Shown here: piece by piece, positions 52,135 to 56,263 of the stretch | How the letters are laid out: every line of letters starts with the position of its first letter | Numbering within the stretch: the first letter of the stretch is position 1 | Assembly: GCA_000435535.1 (NCBI GenBank) | Contig: FR884564.1 | Span: forward strand, 25,795-82,057 | Origin: Clostridium sp. CAG:575 | GTDB taxonomy: Bacteria > Bacillota > Clostridia > TANB77 > CAG-508 | DNA length: 56,263 bases | Direction: 5' to 3' | Translations under genes and position numbers: made by a program | Notes under the pieces: generated by a model | Database searches by the model: none | What the model saw: only the letters and a program-made list of their open reading frames with translations | Told to the model about the DNA's origin: nothing

Positions 52135-52662
52135 ATGAATTATGCAGATATTAAAAAAATAGATGTAGCAAATGGAGAAGGAGTTAGAGTTTCAATATTT
52201 GTAAGTGGATGTAATCATCATTGTAAAGGATGTTTTAATGAATGTGCATGGGACTTTAATTATGGAAAAGAATTTACAGAGAAAGAAGAACAACAAATTA
52301 TAGATTATATGGACCATGATTATATAGAAGGTCTTTCTCTTTTGGGTGGTGAACCGTTAGAACCTAAAAATCAAGAAGGATTATTACCATTAGTTAAAAA
52401 AGTAAAAGAAAAATTTCCAAATAAAAATATATGGTGTTATACAGGTTTTGATTTTGAAAATGATGTAATGGGGAAGATGGCTAAAAATAGTGAAACAACA
52501 AGAGAATTACTAAAATATATTGATGTTATTGTAGATGGAAAATTTGAAGAAGATAAAAAAGATTTAAAACTACAATTTAGAGGTTCATCAAATCAGCGTA
52601 TTTTAGATGTTAAAGAGAGTTTAAAAACTGGAAAAGTAGTTAAAGAAATTCAATATAGGTAA
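52135..52662 (+). CDS. nrdG: Anaerobic ribonucleotide reductase activating protein (radical SAM)
   Basis: A 175-residue radical SAM activase that installs the glycyl radical in NrdD. The cluster motif CNHHCKGC (CxxxCxxC) near residue 26 and LLGGEPL are complete; WCYTGFDF is also typical. The start is ATG 52135 with TGAGGAAG; a TTG at 52120 is in frame. It is downstream of nrdD and likely co-transcribed through the hairpin. Confidence 0.93.
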   Translation: MNYADIKKIDVANGEGVRVSIFVSGCNHHCKGCFNECAWDFNYGKEFTEKEEQQIIDYMDHDYIEGLSLLGGEPLEPKNQEGLLPLVKKVKEKFPNKNIWCYTGFDFENDVMGKMAKNSETTRELLKYIDVIVDGKFEEDKKDLKLQFRGSSNQRILDVKESLKTGKVVKEIQYR

Positions 52663-52670
52663 AGTACATT

Positions 52671-52712
52671 GTTCATTGGGAGCTAGTAAATAGTTTTTCA
52701 ATGAACTTTTTT
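52671..52712 (+). terminator. Terminator after nrdG
   Basis: GTTCATTG (52671-52678) pairs perfectly with CAATGAAC (52699-52706), followed by six T. Confidence 0.8.
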
Positions 52713-52720
52713 AATAGAAA

Positions 52721-52749
52721 TTGACAATTTATGTCAATCATGGTATCAT
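52721..52749 (+). promoter_or_regulatory. Promoter with palindromic operator for the HNH gene
   Basis: TTGACA (52721-52726), 17-bp spacer, TATCAT (52744-52749). TTGACA and TGTCAA (52732-52737) form a palindrome over the -35 with five bases between, which suggests a repressor site. Confidence 0.65.
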
Positions 52750-52815
52750 GTTTAAAGTAAATATTATATATAAATTAAAAGCAAATTATTATTTCAAGAA
52801 AGGGAGGTAAATGCA

Positions 52816-53475
52816 ATGAATATTGAATTACCAAAAGAATTTTCAATGGAAGATGAGCGGAAGGGACAAAAAGCATACATTGAAAATGGAATCTTAAAAC
52901 TCACAAGACAAGTTAATTTTTCAATATTAATGGTAGAAATTTCATATCAATTAAAAGGAAAGGATAAATGTAGCTATTGTGGGAAAGAAGTTTTAGAAGA
53001 AGAAATTACAATAGATCATATGTTTCCAGTTAATTTTGGCGGTCCAACAATTACCAATAATTTAGCACCGGCATGTAAAGAATGTAATAGTGAAAAAGGA
53101 AATATGACAGTTCAACAATATATTACATTTTTGGAATCTAAGTCTATAGGTCTTGAGAAGGATTATCAAAGGTGCTTAAAAAAATATCAGGAAGGAATAA
53201 GAAAAAAAGGGTTATATCAAATTCCAAATGAATGGATTACAAATAAGGAAATAACAGATATAATTAATGTTATTAGCCTTACTGATGATTACAAAAAGAA
53301 GCGGTATAGATCTTTAGAAAAATATTATAAAGAATATGGAATTATTAAAAATCCAATTATAATTGATAAAAATTCATTTTTACTTGATGGTTTTTTGACT
53401 TTAATGGTGGCTAAAAATTATAATACTAAATCTGTTCCTGTAATTCAATTGGATAATGTGGAAACTATATTGTAA
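52816..53475 (+). CDS. HNH endonuclease-type protein with ParB-like C-terminus, two zero-frame CGG codons
   Basis: The 219-residue protein has an HNH nuclease domain: CSYCGKEV, ITIDHMFPVNFGG and APACKECNSEKGN (about residues 55-97) give the zinc cysteines and catalytic His. The C-terminal third (about 160-215, KNPIIIDKNSFLLDGFLTLMVAKN) resembles a ParB/Srx-type nucleotidase fold. It might be a defence or repair nuclease. Unlike all other conserved genes here it contains zero-frame CGG twice (52855-52857 and 53302-53304) without a useful +1 frame; a shift at the first would abolish the protein. This may mark recent acquisition. GGGAGG site, own promoter. Confidence 0.75.
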   Translation: MNIELPKEFSMEDERKGQKAYIENGILKLTRQVNFSILMVEISYQLKGKDKCSYCGKEVLEEEITIDHMFPVNFGGPTITNNLAPACKECNSEKGNMTVQQYITFLESKSIGLEKDYQRCLKKYQEGIRKKGLYQIPNEWITNKEITDIINVISLTDDYKKKRYRSLEKYYKEYGIIKNPIIIDKNSFLLDGFLTLMVAKNYNTKSVPVIQLDNVETIL

Positions 53476-53477
53476 TA

Positions 53478-53527
53478 AAAAAAGAGAAGGTATGTAAAGA
53501 TTAAACTTTATATACCTTTTCTTTTTT
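53478..53527. terminator. Terminator between convergent HNH and murT-gatD genes
   Basis: The arm AAAGAGAAGGTAT (from about 53480) pairs with ATACCTTTTCTTT (from about 53512), with GTAAAG/CTTTAT near the loop. A and T runs flank it, so it can work in both directions. Confidence 0.75.
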
Positions 53528-53553
53528 AGAAAATTTTATCAAGGAGATAAACT

Positions 53554-55735
53554 CTATGGACCACAAAATCTATTTAATAATTGATTTCTGCATAAATTTT
53601 CAAAATCATCATTTAAAGATTCTAAAGAAATATTTTCATTATATTTTCTATCTAAGCAATATTTGATAATATAATCACAAAGTTCAGGATTTTTAGAAAG
53701 AAGAGGACCATGTAAATAAGTTGCAATAACATTATTTTTGAAAAATCCTTCTTCTGAATCTCCAAATTTATTACCATTACCAAATAAAACCTTACCAAAA
53801 GAATTTGAGATATCAAAAGTTTGTCCACCATGATTTTCAAAACCAATAACTTTTGTTTTAAAATTATCATTTCCTAAAATTGTTTCAACAACAATATTGC
53901 CAATACATCTCTTTTTTCTGTCAGGATTAGCAACAGTATAATAATCAAAAACTTCAAGACCAGGAATAAGATTTCCATCAACACCCTTGTAATATTTACC
54001 AAATAACTGATAAGCACCACATATTAATAAAAAGAATACTCCATTATCAACAGCCTCTTTAATATTATCTTTATATTGCACTAAATCCTGAGCCAAAATA
54101 CTTTGCTCATTATCAGCACCACCGACCTGCAAAAACAATATCATAATCACAGAAATTAGGAGCTTCATCACCAATAGAATATCTATCAATTATAGCAGTA
54201 TAGCCACGAGCTTCGAGTCTATATTTTAACACTTGAATATTACCATAATCCCCATAAAGTTCTAACATATCAGGGTACAAATACAAAATTTTGAGACAGT
54301 TGTTGGGACGTAGAGAATTTGTTTCATTTTCTTGTCGAATAGTGTCGAAATTTTTAGTACTTTCATTACTAAGTTCTATATTGTTTGTATAAGGAACAAT
54401 TTCAATGTTATTAGACATAGTATTAAAAGCTTTTAAAGCATGTCTTGTTGGCTGTAATGATGTATAATTTGCAATAACATATTTTTTTGTATTAGTCTTA
54501 TACAAAGCTTTTACTGCATCAGATATATCTAAATAAGGTTCAATTTTTGTAGAATCAAATCCACTAGTTTTAATTCTAATTGCAATATCATAAGCTCTTT
54601 TACCAGAAGTAATTATTCTTGAAACATTATTTAAATCATCAAAGTTAATATCCCAAATCCAAGAAACATCAAAGCCATCAGCAATATTATCATTTAAAAC
54701 AAAAAGTAATTCTTTTTGTTCGTCATCTTCATTTAAAATACGTAAACTAACATTAGAGCCAGTAGGGTTTTTAGCTAAATTAATAATTGTCTTTATGCCA
54801 TTTATTTCTAATTCTTCCAGCCTTCCATTATTTAAAGCAAAACTTGATAAAGCTTTTTTTACAAATTCTGTAGGAATATTATACAAGCTACAAGCAGTAA
54901 TTACAGCAGTGTAATTATAAATTAAATAAATACTATTTCCACGTATTTTATAAGTTATATTGTCAACATCAAAACATTTATTTTTTAAATCTACATTACT
55001 TGCCAATTTGTAGATTTCATTGTCCCCAAAGTTACAATTAGGACATTTGAATTTTCCGACATGCGAATATTGATAATAATCATATTCTAATCTAGTTTTA
55101 CAGAATGGACAAAATTTGCCTTCTCCAGCTTCTTTTATTTTATCAGTTGCAAATTCATATCTATCCACACTGAAATAATACACATTTTTATTTTCAGGAT
55201 TAGCATTTCCAAGTCTTGCGACATTAGGGTCATCATTATTTAAAATTAAATTTCCAGTATAAGATTTTAAAAATTCATTAATTCTTAAAATTAATGATTC
55301 TACTTCACCATTTCTGTCTAATTGATCACGGAAAAAATTTAAAATTACTAATGTATCAAGTTTGAAATCATTGAATACTACTGGTATATAGCTTTCATCA
55401 ACTTCAAAAACTAAATAATCTGCTTTGATTTTTCCTGTTAGTGTGCAATTTTTTAAAAGAGTTGATAAAATACCAGTTTCCATATTATTACCTTCAACAT
55501 TGCTTACCACTTTATATCCAGCAGTTTTTAAGGTGTAACCAATGCAATTATTTGTCATGGTTTTGCCGTTTGTTGCAGATACAGCAATTACAGGACAACC
55601 TACTTTAAAGTGTTTAAATATTTCTGGATTCCAATCAAATGCAATTTTACCTAAAAGGTTTCCTCCATTTTTATGACATATTTTTAAAATAAAATTTAAT
55701 ATTTTCATTGCTAAAATAATAAAAAAATTTTTCAT
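53554..55735 (-). CDS. murT-gatD: Fused MurT-GatD lipid II isoglutaminyl synthase, +1 frameshift at CGG
   Basis: In other Firmicutes MurT and GatD are two proteins that together amidate D-Glu of lipid II to D-isoglutamine. Here they are joined in one 726-residue chain. MurT: SATNGKT ATP motif (about residues 52-58), four-cysteine zinc ribbon (CPFCKT...CPNCNFG) and the DUF1727 segment LAKNPTGSNVS. A 45-residue linker follows. GatD: ILYLYPDMLELYGDYGNI, catalytic Cys in LLICGAYQLFG and YLHGPLLSKN. The zero frame stops after FAGRWC (54113). At FAG the codons are GGT-CGG (CGG at 54124-54122); skipping the C gives GGADNEQSIL, the GatD consensus. Without the shift GatD lacks its active site, so the amidation would fail. 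Confidence 0.9.
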
Positions 55736-55868
55736 ATAAATTACGTTCCTTTCTAGTTTTTAAAGTTATAAATAATTATGTGATTTTTAAATTTTATATA
55801 TATTTCTATTTTTTTGATAAATCAATTGAATTATATCACAAGTATTTATAGGGGACAAGTAAAAAAGA

Positions 55869-55905
55869 AAAAGCATATAAAAATAATGCTTTTTTAGAAG
55901 ATTTT
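55869..55905. terminator. Terminator after the XRE-like gene
   Basis: AAAAAGCAT pairs with ATGCTTTTTT (to about 55895) and has A and T runs on both sides. It follows the minus-strand gene at 55917 and precedes murT-gatD. The bases 55736-55868 otherwise hold only the murT leader with AGAAAGGAA. Confidence 0.7.
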
Positions 55906-55916
55906 ATAAATTAAAT

Positions 55917-56177
55917 TTAATCAGGATTTTGAATGTAATTATCTATAATATTTTTTAATTCATCAAAGTTTATATCTAAAACCATACATAGTGTAATTAG
56001 TTCAAAATCTTTTACACTTTTTTTGCCGGTTTCAATTTTATAAAGTTCAAATCTATCAAGTTCGATGCCCAATAATTCTAATTTATGTGATAATTCTGTT
56101 TTAGAAATATTTTTTTCTATTCGATGTTTTTCTATTAGTTCTCCTACAATATTTCTGCAACTATTAAATTTTTTCAT
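55917..56177 (-). CDS. XRE-type helix-turn-helix protein, 86 aa
   Basis: An 86-residue small regulator: VGELIEKHRIEKNISKTELSHKLELLGIELDRF is a HTH_3-type domain with an extended turn, followed by a second helix pair (VKDFELITLCMVLDINFDELKN). The target is unknown; this type is common near wall and stress genes in clostridia. GAAAGGGAT precedes the ATG. The last bases to 56263 contain only its leader. Confidence 0.75.
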   Translation of the reverse strand: MKKFNSCRNIVGELIEKHRIEKNISKTELSHKLELLGIELDRFELYKIETGKKSVKDFELITLCMVLDINFDELKNIIDNYIQNPD

Positions 56178-56263
56178 TGAAATTCATCCCTTTCATATTA
56201 GTTCAAGAGTATATAAATAAGTAAAGGCTTGAGCTAAAAAATAAATTTTTAAAATAAAAAACT

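Noticed and set aside
5976..54124. Sequencing or assembly error as the cause of the CGG frame breaks
   Set aside because: Errors would not all be one C directly before a glycine codon; many AAAGGA, AGAGGA and ATAGGA strings in the same window are unaffected, and long A or T runs, the usual error sites, cause no breaks. Raw reads would still be the decisive test.
5976..54124. Simple reassignment of CGG to another amino acid
   Set aside because: A new meaning for the triplet would not repair the frame; the downstream conserved sequence is in +1 at all eight sites. Only skipping a base or four-base decoding restores it.

Overview
The window is very A/T-rich DNA from an anaerobic, Gram-positive Firmicute, most likely an uncultured gut Clostridia lineage. 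The pointers are an oxygen-independent class III ribonucleotide reductase with its activase (nrdD/nrdG), the Gram-positive MurT/GatD peptidoglycan amidation system, a SpoIIM homologue, a cohesin/dockerin-bearing surface protein and a yybP-ykoY riboswitch. No species can be named from sequence alone.

Positions 1-32573 are the right-hand part of a siphovirus-type prophage read left to right. Its integrase end lies left of the window. An early block (209-6273) holds a helicase, a RecU-like resolvase, many small proteins and a DUF1492/ArpU-like late regulator. A terminator and promoters lead into small cysteine-rich and metallopeptidase genes, then terminase, portal, minor head protein, scaffold, capsid, connectors, tail tube, tail-assembly chaperone, an accessory insert (19006-21391, including an antirepressor), tape measure, tail tip, fibre, holin-like proteins and an amidase endolysin. 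The prophage ends at a 3' tRNA fragment (32546-32573) used as attachment site, with helically phased repeats next to it that look like integrase arm sites.

The chromosome right of the prophage carries a yybP-ykoY-controlled P-type cation ATPase, a glucan phosphorylase broken by a 19-bp tandem duplication, tmcAL, a candidate type I toxin-antitoxin locus, rnhA, a PHP-domain protein whose end is overwritten by a REP-like repeat, spoIIM, xerD, a large chimeric surface protein, a Crp/Fnr regulator divergent from nrdD-nrdG, an HNH protein, a fused murT-gatD and an XRE regulator.

The most striking signal is a recoding pattern. Eight times in seven genes, five phage and two chromosomal, the reading frame breaks in the same way: one extra C sits directly before a conserved glycine codon GGA or GGT, so the ribosome meets an in-frame CGG and the protein continues in the +1 frame. 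The genes are DUF1492, terminase, minor head protein, antirepressor, tail protein (twice), SpoIIM and MurT-GatD. CGG is otherwise absent from every conserved gene here; it appears in zero frame only in an HNH gene (twice), in the REP-derived tail of the PHP gene (twice) and in one small unknown gene. This fits a host in which CGG is poorly decoded or unassigned and is bypassed by +1 frameshifting, or read with the next base as a four-base glycine codon, comparable to the pervasive frameshifting of Euplotes ciliates. Phage and host would share the rule.
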